A DNA stretch of 64,000 nucleotides. Origin: Streptococcus ferus DSM 20646. Its GTDB lineage: Bacteria; Bacillota; Bacilli; Lactobacillales; Streptococcaceae. Positions 53,060 through 62,133 of this stretch are shown here, one piece after another; within the stretch, counting starts at the first letter, position 1; each line of letters begins with the position of its first letter. Below the pieces are notes generated by a model. The model saw only the letters and a list, made by a program, of their open reading frames with translations. It was not told where the DNA came from and searched no databases. Both the position numbers and the translations under genes were made by a program. The stretch lies in the NCBI RefSeq assembly GCF_000372425.1, contig NZ_AQVD01000001.1:465595-529594 (forward strand). The letters run 5' to 3'.

Positions 53060-55309
53060 TTACAGATAGATGAATCGAACGCCTGACTGCGGGGTAACAA
53101 GACGCCAGTTAAAGACGTTCTGATTAACCATTTCGCTGATGAGGAAGCTGCCATCTGAATTAACATGTTCCACAAAAGCGACCTGACCATTTGCACTTGC
53201 TCCTGCCACGCCTGGGCTGAAACAAGCTGCTGAACCAACTCTAGGATTGGTTCCAACGGAATAACCTTGAGCCTTAGCTCTATCCACCCATTCAGAGGCA
53301 TTTCCTAAGCTTGCACTGATACTATGACCCGTCTGTACAGCACGGTTGTAGACGTACCAAGGACTATAACCTTTACCGTAGCGATTGCCAGCGTAGCCTT
53401 CTTTAAGGGTCTTATCTGTCGGCAAAGCATAGGTCAAAGCAGCTGCCTGCTGATCTGTTAGACGCACATTATAGAATCCGGATAATCGAATATCTGCTTT
53501 TGATGGAAGAGCTTGAGCTACTGCTTTCAAAGTCTGACTTGGCAAGACATAACCATGAGTTTCTCCCTTATCATCTGTCAGGTAAGCATGGACATAGTAA
53601 TCTCCGCTGACGTTTTTATGATTTCGGATGTCTGCTGTAATCGTCAGACTGCCATTGTTAACCTTATCAGTCTTGTACCAATAAATATTTTCCTGCTTGT
53701 CTTGAGACCATACTGCAACTGCTATTGAAACGACTTTCCGCTGATCATCTCTTTGAGAAATAATCACATCAAAGGTTCCCTTATCCTGGTTAAGGTTGGT
53801 CACTTCCTTGATAGAGGTCACAGTTAAAGTTCTTGTCCCCAATCCAACGATCTGATTGCGATAATCTTTGCCATAGACATGGATATTATAGGTACCGGTT
53901 GCATAGTTATGCCTTGCTAAAGAAAGCTCCAGCTTATAAAGGTCATCTCCTTTTTTAGCTGCTGGATACCAAATGAGATCATCCTGTCCTTTTTCTTCAG
54001 ACCAGATAGGTACCAGAAGCGATTGAATGGTTTCGGAAACACCTGTTATCTCAAGGCTGTACTGGCTATCAGACTTCTTCGTAATGTTAACGCTGGACAT
54101 TTTTGGTTTAGTGACCTCAATCTGACGGCCACTGATTGCGTAAGGTTTGCCACTGTCGAACAAATAAGCATGGACATTGTAGTTGCCATAGTCTCGATGA
54201 TTTTTCAAAGGAGCCTTTATCTGACCTGTCTTATCGGCAGTATACCAGACCAAATCATCCTGACCCTTGTTTTCAGACCATATTGCTGCAGCTAAAGAGA
54301 CACCCTTAGGAGCTCCATGCCCAAAATCAACAAGGATATTATCTCCCTCAATCTTGACTGCAATCTCTTTTGGTTTTGGGCGTTCTATAAGGCTGGCATC
54401 AAGCCCAATCATTCGATTTCCCATGTTAAGATAAGAGTGGATAAGATAACTACCATATCCAGAGTGATGACTGAAAGGTACTGTCAGTTTTCCTGCCTTG
54501 TCTGTATCGTACCAAATGAGATCATCCTGCTCTTTATCTTTTGACCAAACGGCCACTTTATAACGACCTTTATCGGGAGCCGGACGCTTGAAGTCTACCA
54601 AAAAAGCATCTGCGGTCACGGCAATCGTAGGTTTTGCCTGATGAATCATGACACTGCCGGCATTAGTTCCCTGCCTGCTGCCATCCATAAAAGTCGTGTA
54701 AGCATGAATATGGTAGAGGCCAGCTTGATTATGATGGTTTGCAATATCAAAGTTGAGAACCACCTTACCTTCTCTTACCTGAGAAGAACTATACCAGCGT
54801 AAGTCATCTTGATCATTTTCTTGGGACCAGATAGCAACATCAACGTGTTCAATGGTCTTAGATGAATTGGTTTCAGAAACGACAACATCAAAACGACCTT
54901 TTTCTTGATCAATGGCTGAAAGGGTCACACTGGCTTGACCCTCTTCAACAGAGGTCGCAACAGCCTGCTCAGTTCCTTCTGCACTTGCTTTGCTATCGGT
55001 GCCTGAGTCGTTCGTACTATCTCCGGCCGGTTGCTGAGGGATTTCGGAAGGAGATGCTTGCGAAGGATTTTCTTCGCTTGATTCTTCTGCACTGGGCGTT
55101 GGCTGATTAAGTCTTTCATTTTCAGAAATGTTTTGATCTGCTGCAGTTACTTGATGATCACCTTGTTCAGTACTTGATATCTGGCCTGCTACCAGTTGAC
55201 TAGTTTCAGCCTGATTAGAAGCTGCTTCATCTGCCGAAACAGCCTGAGCGATACTCACAGAAGCCAATAATGTTGCGCAAAGTAGGAAACTTTTGTTTAT
55301 CTTTTTCAT
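53060..55309 (-). CDS. secreted GBS Bsp-like repeat protein with a degenerate CHAP domain
   Basis: A 749-residue secreted protein. The signal peptide (about 1-27, ending AQAVSADEA) is followed by an acidic Gln/Ser/Glu-rich linker to about 125. Then come five Bsp-like repeats of about 85-95 residues, each with a VAVWS-X5-DDLIWY and Y-X-IHAY pattern. A C-terminal CHAP domain (about 615-749) ends the protein. CHAP domains normally cleave peptidoglycan with a Cys-His pair; here the Cys position in the usual G-Q-C-T-W-Y is GYSPWY (Ser649) and the His in the usual G-H-V-A is GQVA (Gln709). No LPXTG is present. A wall-binding, non-enzymatic role is likely. S. mutans has related Bsp-repeat wall proteins. 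Confidence 0.85.
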   Translation of the reverse strand: MKKINKSFLLCATLLASVSIAQAVSADEAASNQAETSQLVAGQISSTEQGDHQVTAADQNISENERLNQPTPSAEESSEENPSQASPSEIPQQPAGDSTNDSGTDSKASAEGTEQAVATSVEEGQASVTLSAIDQEKGRFDVVVSETNSSKTIEHVDVAIWSQENDQDDLRWYSSSQVREGKVVLNFDIANHHNQAGLYHIHAYTTFMDGSRQGTNAGSVMIHQAKPTIAVTADAFLVDFKRPAPDKGRYKVAVWSKDKEQDDLIWYDTDKAGKLTVPFSHHSGYGSYLIHSYLNMGNRMIGLDASLIERPKPKEIAVKIEGDNILVDFGHGAPKGVSLAAAIWSENKGQDDLVWYTADKTGQIKAPLKNHRDYGNYNVHAYLFDSGKPYAISGRQIEVTKPKMSSVNITKKSDSQYSLEITGVSETIQSLLVPIWSEEKGQDDLIWYPAAKKGDDLYKLELSLARHNYATGTYNIHVYGKDYRNQIVGLGTRTLTVTSIKEVTNLNQDKGTFDVIISQRDDQRKVVSIAVAVWSQDKQENIYWYKTDKVNNGSLTITADIRNHKNVSGDYYVHAYLTDDKGETHGYVLPSQTLKAVAQALPSKADIRLSGFYNVRLTDQQAAALTYALPTDKTLKEGYAGNRYGKGYSPWYVYNRAVQTGHSISASLGNASEWVDRAKAQGYSVGTNPRVGSAACFSPGVAGASANGQVAFVEHVNSDGSFLISEMVNQNVFNWRLVTPQSGVRFIYL

Positions 55310-55383
55310 CAAAATCACCTCATTTAATTCTAGGCAGTAGCCTTTATTAAATTATTCGCAAAATATTTCTTTTTTACACTTAA

Positions 55384-55412
55384 ATTATAACGCTAAATGT
55401 TACAAATATCAA
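55384..55412 (-). promoter_or_regulatory. promoter of the Bsp-repeat/CHAP gene
   Basis: Minus strand TTGATA (55407-55412), 17 bp, TATAAT (55384-55389), about 75 bp before the start codon. Confidence 0.72.
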
Positions 55413-55498
55413 CGTATTATTTCATTTATGTAACAAAAAGATTTCTTAAAAATTCTTATTAGGCATTTTTCTCACTTTAAAAAGCCTTTATGTTACAA

Positions 55499-55507
55499 TG
55501 ATACTAT
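55499..55507 (+). promoter_or_regulatory. extended -10 promoter of the AraC-type regulator gene
   Basis: TGATACTAT, part of the 16-bp string shared exactly with 31615-31630. The start near 55514 leaves about 18 nt with an AAAGG site before ATG 55532. Confidence 0.55.
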
Positions 55508-55531
55508 CCTATGATTTTGAAAGGTCCTTGT

Positions 55532-56443
55532 ATGAAAGACTTTTTGACAGATGAAAACTTTAAGCATAAAATTGATTTTGATAACCAACTACTGCCCTAC
55601 AAGATATATGAGACCCATATTATCAACCGTCTTCCGGATACTTTATTTCATTGGCATCCTGAGGTCGAAATTTCCTATATCGTTGAAGGAACTGCACAAT
55701 ATCATATTGATTACGATTATTTTAACAGCCAGAGTGGCGACATTATCCTAATTCGTCCAAATGGAATGCACTCAATTCACCCGATTGATGATCATTACCA
55801 ACACTCCAAAAGTCTCCTCTTCCATTTAGATATGGTTGGTTATTCCCTGCTGGATCAAATCAGCCTTCACTATTTGCAGCCGCTTCAAAATTCGGGATTT
55901 AAGCTGGTTCCCTGTATCAAACCAGGTATGTCGGGTTATCAGGAAATAAAGGACTGTCTTTTTAGTATCTTCGAGATGTATGAAAAACAGGGACGTCATT
56001 GGGAACTTTTGCTAAAAGCCAAATTGCAGGAATTTATCTATCTCCTCTATTTTCACCAATACGTTATGCGTAAGCATTCTGATGATATGTACCGGAAAAA
56101 TGAGAAAATTCGTGAACTTATTGATTATATCCACCACCACTATCAAGAGGAGTTGACCATTGAACATCTGGCTCAAAGAATCGGCTACAGCAAAACACAC
56201 TTCATGACCGTCTTTAAGCAGCATACCGGAACCTCCTGCACCGAATTTATCATTCAGTATAGACTCAGCAAGGCTTGTGATTTATTGGCCAATTCCATAA
56301 AACCGATTCTTGAAATTGCAACTGAAGTGGGTTTCAATAACCTCTCTAACTTTAACCGGCAGTTTAAGACCTATTATAAAATTACCCCAAGCCATTACCG
56401 CAAACAGTTTCGAAAAACAGCTCAATTTCCCCTTAATTCTTGA
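55532..56443 (+). CDS. AraC-family transcriptional regulator
   Basis: A 303-residue regulator. The N-terminal cupin-like sensor domain has LFHWHPEVEISYIVEGTAQYHI (core HWHPEVEISYIVEGTAQ at about 42-58) and GDIILIRPNGMHSIHP (about 70-85). Two helix-turn-helix units form the C-terminus: LTIEHLAQRIGYSKTHFMTV (about 212-231) and ILEIATEVGFNNLSNFNRQF (about 261-280), with the hallmark KTYYKITPSHYRKQFRK. Sensors of this type usually bind a sugar. The neighbours on either side are a wall protein and a polyamine transporter, so its target is unclear. ATG 55532 is chosen because the predicted transcript starts near 55514. Confidence 0.9.
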   Translation: MKDFLTDENFKHKIDFDNQLLPYKIYETHIINRLPDTLFHWHPEVEISYIVEGTAQYHIDYDYFNSQSGDIILIRPNGMHSIHPIDDHYQHSKSLLFHLDMVGYSLLDQISLHYLQPLQNSGFKLVPCIKPGMSGYQEIKDCLFSIFEMYEKQGRHWELLLKAKLQEFIYLLYFHQYVMRKHSDDMYRKNEKIRELIDYIHHHYQEELTIEHLAQRIGYSKTHFMTVFKQHTGTSCTEFIIQYRLSKACDLLANSIKPILEIATEVGFNNLSNFNRQFKTYYKITPSHYRKQFRKTAQFPLNS

Positions 56444-56451
56444 GACATTAG

Positions 56452-56478
56452 AAAAAGTAACCGTTCAGGTTACTTTTT
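56452..56478. terminator. bidirectional terminator between the AraC gene and potD
   Basis: AAAAAGTAACC, loop GTTCA, GGTTACTTTTT with A and T runs on both sides; the potD stop lies at its edge. Confidence 0.88.
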
Positions 56479-57551
56479 TAGTGGCGATACATTTTAAATT
56501 GCAGGTACAAATCATTGTAAATCCCCAACCATTTTTGGCCCAAATTATCATAGACTTCCAGATTTTGAATCGTGGCATTGCTCGGATAGAAGGCTTTATT
56601 GTTTCGAATCTCGGCAGGGAGAAGTTTTTTAGCCTGAATATTTGGTGTCGCATAACCGATGTATTCCGCATTTTGCGCTGCATTTTCAGGTTCTAACATG
56701 AAATTGATAAAGGCATAGGCTTCTTTTGAGTGGCGAGCGGTTTTAGGGATAACCAAGTTATCAAACCAGAGATTGGATCCTTCACTGGGAACGATATAAC
56801 GAAGCTTATCATTAGCATCCAGCATCTCACTGGCTTCGCCAGAAAAGGTAATACCGATTGCTGCGTCTCCCTGAATCATATAGCCCTTCATCTCATCTCC
56901 AACGATTGCTTTGACATTTGATGTCAGCTGACTGAGATGTTTTTCAGCCTGTTTCAATTGACCGATATCTTTGCTGTTCAGGCTGTAGCCCATACTGTTA
57001 AGGCCCACCCCCATGATTTCGCGTGCACCATCTACTAACATGATATCACCGCGATATTCTTCTTTCCAAAGGTCTGACCAATGTTCTGGAGTGTCTTGTA
57101 CCATGTCAACATTGTAAACAATACCTACCGTTCCCCAAAAATAGGGAATCGAATAATCATTATTTGGATCAAAACTTTTTCCTAGAAATTCAGACCCTAT
57201 ATTGTTTAAGCCTTTCAACTGCTTTTTATCTAGTTTGACAAGAAGATTTTCCTTAATCATTTTGTCAATCATATAGTCACTAGGAACAGCTAGGTCGTAG
57301 GTTGTACCACCTTGCTTGATTTTGGTGTACATAGCCTCATTGGAGTCAAAGGTCTCATATTGAACTTGGTAGCCCGTCTCTTTCGTAAATTTCTTTAAAA
57401 GAGCTGGATCAATATAATCTCCCCAATTGTAAATGACCAATTTATTGGAGGAGCCGCCGCCATTTGACTGCTGAGTCATGTAAAAAGAGAGGCCCGCAAG
57501 AAGCGCAATAATGGCCAGAACACCGACTAAAAAGGAATAGAGTCTACGCAT
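56478..57551 (-). CDS. potD: spermidine/putrescine-binding protein
   Basis: Polyamine-binding component of the PotABCD importer. The 357-residue protein has the family start KLVIYNWGDYIDPALLKKFT (about 32-51), then YETFDSNEAMYTKIKQGGTTYDLAVPSDY (core FDSNEAMYTKIKQGGTTYD), WGTVGIVYNVDMV and FSGEASEMLDAND. Residues 1-22 form a hydrophobic N-terminal segment, but there is no lipobox cysteine, so the protein seems to be held by an uncleaved membrane anchor; pneumococcal PotD is similar as I recall it. ATG 57551 overlaps the potC stop by 8 bp. Confidence 0.95.
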   Translation of the reverse strand: MRRLYSFLVGVLAIIALLAGLSFYMTQQSNGGGSSNKLVIYNWGDYIDPALLKKFTKETGYQVQYETFDSNEAMYTKIKQGGTTYDLAVPSDYMIDKMIKENLLVKLDKKQLKGLNNIGSEFLGKSFDPNNDYSIPYFWGTVGIVYNVDMVQDTPEHWSDLWKEEYRGDIMLVDGAREIMGVGLNSMGYSLNSKDIGQLKQAEKHLSQLTSNVKAIVGDEMKGYMIQGDAAIGITFSGEASEMLDANDKLRYIVPSEGSNLWFDNLVIPKTARHSKEAYAFINFMLEPENAAQNAEYIGYATPNIQAKKLLPAEIRNNKAFYPSNATIQNLEVYDNLGQKWLGIYNDLYLQFKMYRH

Positions 57552-58320
57552 CCTTGTCCTCCTTTTCTTGAGAAATAACATAGTAGCCAGATACTAAGAG
57601 TATGGAAAAGAGGAAGACGATGGTTGACAGGGCATTAATCTCTAAAGAAATCCCTTGGCGGGCACGCGAATAAATTTCAACCGAAAGGGTAGAAAAACCA
57701 TTTCCTGTGACAAAGAAGGTCACTGCAAAATCATCCAAGGAATAGGTAAAGGCCATAAAGAACCCTGCAATAATAGTTGGGGTCAGATAAGGCAGCATGA
57801 CTTCTCTAACCATTTGAAATGTACTTGCCCCCAAATCATAGGCAGCACTAATCATATCGTCATTCATTTCTTTCAATCTTGGCAAAACCATGAGTACCAC
57901 GATAGGAATAGAAAAGGCGATGTGACTTAAGAGAACAGACAAAGCACCCAGTTTAAATCCGATAATGGTAAATAAGATGAGAAAGGAGGCACCAATCATC
58001 ACATCTGGTGCAACCATCAAGACATTATTGAGAGACAGGAGGCGATTTTGATATTTCTGCTTGGTCCGATAGATAAAAATGGCGCCAATCGTTCCTATTA
58101 TCGTCGCCAACAGAGAACTCAAAAAAGCTAATAGAAAGGTTTCAACCACGATAAGCATCAGTCGGCTGTCATCAAACATGGCTTGATAATGCTCTAGAGT
58201 AAAACCTGTAAAACCATTCATATCTCCTCCTTTGTTAAAGGAATAAAAAAGGAGGTAGAAGATCGGGAAATAGAGAATTAAAAAAACAAGTGAGAGATAG
58301 AGGTTGGCTATTTTTTTCAT
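57544..58320 (-). CDS. potC: spermidine/putrescine ABC transporter permease PotC
   Basis: Second membrane subunit of the polyamine importer, 258 residues with six hydrophobic segments. The cytoplasmic EAA-type loop that contacts PotA is YDLGASTFQMVREVMLPYLTP (core DLGASTFQMVREVMLP at about 160-175). ATG 58320 overlaps the potB stop by 4 bp (ATGA) and has GGAGAG within potB; longer in-frame extensions would run through potB. Confidence 0.95.
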   Translation of the reverse strand: MKKIANLYLSLVFLILYFPIFYLLFYSFNKGGDMNGFTGFTLEHYQAMFDDSRLMLIVVETFLLAFLSSLLATIIGTIGAIFIYRTKQKYQNRLLSLNNVLMVAPDVMIGASFLILFTIIGFKLGALSVLLSHIAFSIPIVVLMVLPRLKEMNDDMISAAYDLGASTFQMVREVMLPYLTPTIIAGFFMAFTYSLDDFAVTFFVTGNGFSTLSVEIYSRARQGISLEINALSTIVFLFSILLVSGYYVISQEKEDKDA

Positions 58321-59111
58321 TTGCTTCTCTCCTTTGTCATCCACATAATAGTCGCCATAGCTATAATTAAAATAACACCAATGGTCGACCCCATCCCCCA
58401 ATTTTGTGTAGTCAGGAAGTGTTGTTCAATCGCTGTCCCCAAAGTGATAACACGATTACCACCAATAAGACGGGTCAGCATAAAGAGACTGAGACTGGGA
58501 ATGAAAACAGCCTGAACGCCACTCCTAACACCATTAAGCGACAAAGGGAAGGTAATCTTCCAAAAGGTTTGAAACTCGGTCGCCCCTAAGTCTCTGCTTG
58601 CATTTGTCAGATTTGTATCTAGGTCATCCAGAGCATTGAAAATCGGCAGAATCATAAAAGGGATTTCAATATAGGAAGCCACAAAAATGAAAGCGAAGTC
58701 GGTAAACAGAATTTGCTGGGGAGCAATTCCTAGAAAAGACAAAAAACTATTGATATTGCCTTGCTGACCAAAAAGCCCCATGAAGGCATAGGCTTTTAAA
58801 AGCAGGTTAATCCAAGTCGGTAAAATAATCAGCATCAGCCAGAGCTGCTTGTGTTTCATTTTGGTTAGGATAAATGCTGTCGGATAAGAAATGACTAGGG
58901 TTACAAAGGTAATCACAGCGGCATAGATGACCGAATTAAAACTCATCCGCAAGTAAGTCCGATTACCGAAAAAAGTCTTGTAATTGTCTAAGGTCAGCTG
59001 ACCTTCAATATCAAAAAAAGACTGGTAGAGAATCAGACTGACCGGTGCCAGAACAAATAAAAATACCCAGAGAAAATAAGGAATCGAGTACCAGTTAGTA
59101 ATTTTCTTCAT
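58317..59111 (-). CDS. potB: spermidine/putrescine ABC transporter permease PotB
   Basis: First membrane subunit of the polyamine importer, 264 residues with six hydrophobic segments (the first at about 9-30, [20 protein letters not shown]). The EAA-type loop is [20 protein letters not shown] (about 166-185). ATG 59111 ([15 protein letters not shown]) follows GAGGAG by 5 bp and overlaps the end of potA by 17 bp. Confidence 0.94.
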   Translation of the reverse strand: MKKITNWYSIPYFLWVFLFVLAPVSLILYQSFFDIEGQLTLDNYKTFFGNRTYLRMSFNSVIYAAVITFVTLVISYPTAFILTKMKHKQLWLMLIILPTWINLLLKAYAFMGLFGQQGNINSFLSFLGIAPQQILFTDFAFIFVASYIEIPFMILPIFNALDDLDTNLTNASRDLGATEFQTFWKITFPLSLNGVRSGVQAVFIPSLSLFMLTRLIGGNRVITLGTAIEQHFLTTQNWGMGSTIGVILIIAMATIMWMTKERSK

Positions 59112-60249
59112 GGCGCTCCTCCTCAATGGCTTGAAGCAAGCCTTCTTCAGCTGCTTCAGTGTCGACATACTCTTCAATACGGGCGTCAAATTCTTCTTCG
59201 GTTTCATTAAGCCTCATGATATGAAGATCTTCCGGAGTAAAGTCGAGTCCTACAACTTCACCTTCAATAGCCTTGCGCGTCGAATGAATCATCCACTCAT
59301 TCCCCAAGTGATCATAGGCAATAATTTCGTAGTGGACCCCTCTGAACAGCTGGGTATCAACTGTTACCTGAAGTTTTCCGTTTTCAGGAAGAGTGATTTG
59401 TAAATCTTCCGGACGGATAACCACTTCGACGGGTTCATTGGGACGCATACCACCATCTACCGCTTCAAAACGTTTCCCGTTAAACTCTACCAGATAGTCC
59501 TCAATCATAATACCAGGAACAATATTGGATTCACCAATAAAAGTGGCAACAAAATGGTTAATCGGTTCATCATAGATATCAACGGGGCTCCCAGACTGAA
59601 CGATTTCGCCCTCGTTCATAACAAAAATCCAATCAGACATGGCCAATGCTTCTTCCTGATCATGTGTGACGAAAACAAAGGTGATTCCCAGTCTTTGCTG
59701 CAACTCCCTCAGCTCATACTGCATTTCTGTCCGTAATTTCAGATCTAAGGCTGATAAGGGTTCATCCAGCAAAACAACCTTGGGCTGATTGATAATGGCT
59801 CTCGCAATAGCTACCCGCTGGCGCTGACCGCCCGATAATTTCTGAATGGAGCGTTTCTCAAAGCCCTCTAAGCGCACTAGCTTCAGGACTTCTGTCACAC
59901 GTTTTTCAACATCGCTTTTGGCTATTTTTTGTAACTTCAGAGGAAAAGCAACGTTATCAAAGACTGTCATGTGAGGAAAAAGCGCATAAGACTGAAAGAC
60001 GGTATGGACGTTCCGTTTATTGATCGGCACATCGTTAATGCGTTTTCCATCCAGAAAAATATCGCCAGAGCTCACCTCTAAGAGTCCGGCGATAAGATTA
60101 AGAATCGTTGATTTCCCTGAACCTGAGGCTCCGAGCAAGGTATAAAATTTGCCTTCTTCGAGTTCAAAATTGATATTTTTGAGAACAACTGTTCCATTGT
60201 CCTCAAAAACTTTAGACACATTTTTAAATGCAATAATGGGCTTGGTCAA
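59095..60249 (-). CDS. potA: spermidine/putrescine ABC transporter ATPase PotA
   Basis: Energy-coupling ATPase of the polyamine importer, 384 residues. Walker A is [14 protein letters not shown] (about 37-50), the Q-loop [11 protein letters not shown], the signature [14 protein letters not shown] (about 138-151), Walker [13 protein letters not shown] and the H-loop [16 protein letters not shown]-terminal TOBE-type regulatory domain follows from about residue 240 ([13 protein letters not shown]), then an acidic tail. Translation appears to start at TTG 60249, about 11 bp after GGAGGA; an ATG 7 bp earlier is out of frame. It lies 17 bp after murB in the same operon. Confidence 0.95.
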   Translation of the reverse strand: MTKPIIAFKNVSKVFEDNGTVVLKNINFELEEGKFYTLLGASGSGKSTILNLIAGLLEVSSGDIFLDGKRINDVPINKRNVHTVFQSYALFPHMTVFDNVAFPLKLQKIAKSDVEKRVTEVLKLVRLEGFEKRSIQKLSGGQRQRVAIARAIINQPKVVLLDEPLSALDLKLRTEMQYELRELQQRLGITFVFVTHDQEEALAMSDWIFVMNEGEIVQSGSPVDIYDEPINHFVATFIGESNIVPGIMIEDYLVEFNGKRFEAVDGGMRPNEPVEVVIRPEDLQITLPENGKLQVTVDTQLFRGVHYEIIAYDHLGNEWMIHSTRKAIEGEVVGLDFTPEDLHIMRLNETEEEFDARIEEYVDTEAAEEGLLQAIEEERHEENY

Positions 60250-60266
60250 TGGTCATAAATCCTCCG

Positions 60267-61169
60267 CTACTTTTCTTTTTCACCAATAATCCGCACTTCT
60301 GGTTCTAGTGTAATTCCAGAGTGCGCCTTTACTTTTGCAATAACAGCTGCAATTAAATCTTCATAGTCCTTCGCATTACCATCGGCAACATTAACCATAA
60401 AACCGGCATGCTTAGTTGAGACTTCCACCCCACCAATACGATAGCCTTTTAAATCAGCCTCCGTAATCAGCTGACCGGCAAAATGACCCACCGGACGCTT
60501 AAAAACCGAACCGCAAGATGGATGCTCCAGTGGCTGTTTTAACGCTCTTAAATGGTTGAGACGTTTCATTTCCTGTGTAATCTGCTGATAATCACCTGGT
60601 TTTAAGGCAAATTTAGCAGAAATAACCACTTCTTCTTCATCTTGAAGGATTGAATGGCGATAACCAAAATGCATATCTTTGCCGTCAATTGTTTTAATTT
60701 CTCCGGCTTTGGTTAATACTTTTGCCGAAACTAAAACATGCGCAATTTCCCCGCCATAGGCACCTGCATTCATAAAAACAGCACCGCCGACGCTGCCGGG
60801 AATGCCACAGGCAAACTCAAAGCCTGTCAAACTATGAAACTGAGCGACTTTAGTCGTTTCAATCAGGTTGGCTCCTGCCTCTGCTTCGATGGTATAGCCG
60901 TTCACGGTTACCATATTTAGTTTGTTAAACATGATGACAAAGCCACGGATACCGCCATCACGAACAATCAAATTACTGGCATTTCCTAATACAAGCCAAG
61001 GCAGGCCATGCTTGTTGGCAAACTTAACAATGCGCGATAGCTCATAGCCATTTCTCGGAAAAGCAAGAAAGTCTGCCGGGCCGCCAACCTTTGTATAAGT
61101 ATAATTTTTCAGGGGTTCGTCTCGACGAATATCAATGCCTTCCAGGCTGATTTTCATTTCATCTATCAT
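60267..61169 (-). CDS. murB: UDP-N-acetylenolpyruvoylglucosamine reductase
   Basis: FAD- and NADPH-dependent reduction giving UDP-N-acetylmuramic acid, the second committed step of peptidoglycan synthesis. The 300-residue type IIb enzyme has [16 protein letters not shown] (about 25-40), [19 protein letters not shown] (about 61-79), [21 protein letters not shown] (core [18 protein letters not shown] at about 122-139), the catalytic serine in [11 protein letters not shown] (about 222-232) and the glutamate near the C-terminus ([11 protein letters not shown]). Its association with fol genes and pot is conserved in streptococci. Confidence 0.96.
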   Translation of the reverse strand: MIDEMKISLEGIDIRRDEPLKNYTYTKVGGPADFLAFPRNGYELSRIVKFANKHGLPWLVLGNASNLIVRDGGIRGFVIMFNKLNMVTVNGYTIEAEAGANLIETTKVAQFHSLTGFEFACGIPGSVGGAVFMNAGAYGGEIAHVLVSAKVLTKAGEIKTIDGKDMHFGYRHSILQDEEEVVISAKFALKPGDYQQITQEMKRLNHLRALKQPLEHPSCGSVFKRPVGHFAGQLITEADLKGYRIGGVEVSTKHAGFMVNVADGNAKDYEDLIAAVIAKVKAHSGITLEPEVRIIGEKEK

Positions 61170-61193
61170 TAATTTTCTCTTCTCATTACATAC

Positions 61194-61225
61194 TAAAAAA
61201 TCGGCACAGGACCGATTTCATTATA
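61194..61225 (-). promoter_or_regulatory. TATAAT box followed at once by a terminator-like hairpin, before murB
   Basis: In the 110-bp gap between folK and murB the minus strand has TATAAT (61220-61225) and directly after it AAATCGG, loop TCCTGTG, CCGATTT then TTTAG (61194-61218). The hairpin can terminate folate-operon transcripts. If the -10 is used, it would sit at the 5' end of the murB-pot mRNA. Confidence 0.55.
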
Positions 61226-61279
61226 ACAAATTTTAGACCTTTTGACGATACCATTAGCCCAAATGTTTAAAAAGTAAGA

Positions 61280-61768
61280 CTAATCCTGAGACCATTTTTC
61301 AACATCGGCGATATCCACTTGAGACTGTAATTCCCTTATGGTCTTGTTTAAGACAGGATGTTTTAAATCTGCTGCTAGTTCTGATAGCGGCACCAAAACA
61401 AAAGCGCGCTCATGCAGGTAAGGATGAGGAATGGTCAAAGACTTCGTATTAAGGCTATGCTTTCCGTAAAACAAAAGGTCAATATCAATGGTTCGAGGTC
61501 CCCAATGTTCTAAACGAGTCCGACCCAAGGCATTTTCAATTTCCTGACAATAGGTCAAGACTTCCTGAGCGGATAAATCCGTTTCTAATTGACAAACCAT
61601 ATTTAGAAAATCCGCCTGGTCTGTTTTTCCCCAAGCCTTCGTTTCATAAAAGCAGGATTGTCCTTGTAGCTCTGTCTTTGGAACTTGCTTTAGAGCCTTT
61701 AAGGCAGCCTCTAAATAAGCGCTTCTGTCTCCTATATTGGATCCCAGGGATAGGTAAACCACTGTCAT
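61280..61768 (-). CDS. folK: 6-hydroxymethyl-7,8-dihydropterin pyrophosphokinase
   Basis: Transfers pyrophosphate from ATP to hydroxymethyldihydropterin in folate synthesis. The 162-residue protein begins VVYLSLGSNIGDRSAYLEAA and has FLNMVCQLETDLSAQEVLT, the signature RTRLEHWGPRTIDIDLLFYG (about 93-112) and IPHPYLHERAFVLVPLSELA (about 122-141). Its ATG overlaps the folB stop by 4 bp. It ends the folate operon. Confidence 0.96.
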   Translation of the reverse strand: MTVVYLSLGSNIGDRSAYLEAALKALKQVPKTELQGQSCFYETKAWGKTDQADFLNMVCQLETDLSAQEVLTYCQEIENALGRTRLEHWGPRTIDIDLLFYGKHSLNTKSLTIPHPYLHERAFVLVPLSELAADLKHPVLNKTIRELQSQVDIADVEKWSQD

Positions 61769-62127
61769 TTTCGGCCTCTCTCTAGGCTGATGCCAACAGC
61801 ATCATAGTGACCAGCAATAGGCGGATTTTCCTTGGCGATGCTAATGTTGACCGTCTGAACTTCTGGAAAATGTTCAAGGATGTTATCACAGATTGCACCA
61901 CCCAGTTTCTCAATCAAATCATAGGTCTGATGCTCCACCTGCTTTTTAACGGTCTCAAAGATAAGTCCGTAATGAACCGTATCTTCAAGTCGATCGGACT
62001 CCGAAGCCCTGCTTAGGTCAAGCTCCAATTCAAGATCCACCGTAAAAATTTGTCCTAACTGTTTTTCCTCTGAAAAAACACCATGGTAGCCATAAAAACG
62101 GCAGCCTTTTAAAAAGATCTTATCCAT
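61765..62127 (-). CDS. folB: dihydroneopterin aldolase
   Basis: Cleaves dihydroneopterin to hydroxymethyldihydropterin and glycolaldehyde. The 120-residue protein has the start KIFLKGCRFYGYHGVFSEEK with the conserved YHGV-X-X-EE (Glu22 region), TVHYGLIFETVKKQVE (about 50-65), LIEKLGGAICDNIL (about 70-83) and the catalytic lysine region ISIAKENPPI. It lies between folP and folK and acts immediately before FolK. Confidence 0.95.
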   Translation of the reverse strand: MDKIFLKGCRFYGYHGVFSEEKQLGQIFTVDLELELDLSRASESDRLEDTVHYGLIFETVKKQVEHQTYDLIEKLGGAICDNILEHFPEVQTVNISIAKENPPIAGHYDAVGISLERGRK

Positions 62128-62133
62128 ATTCCT

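Noticed and set aside
55384..55440. VicR/WalR site before the Bsp-repeat/CHAP gene
   Set aside because: Single TGTAAC and TGTTAC hexamers occur but never as the required pair with 5-bp spacing.
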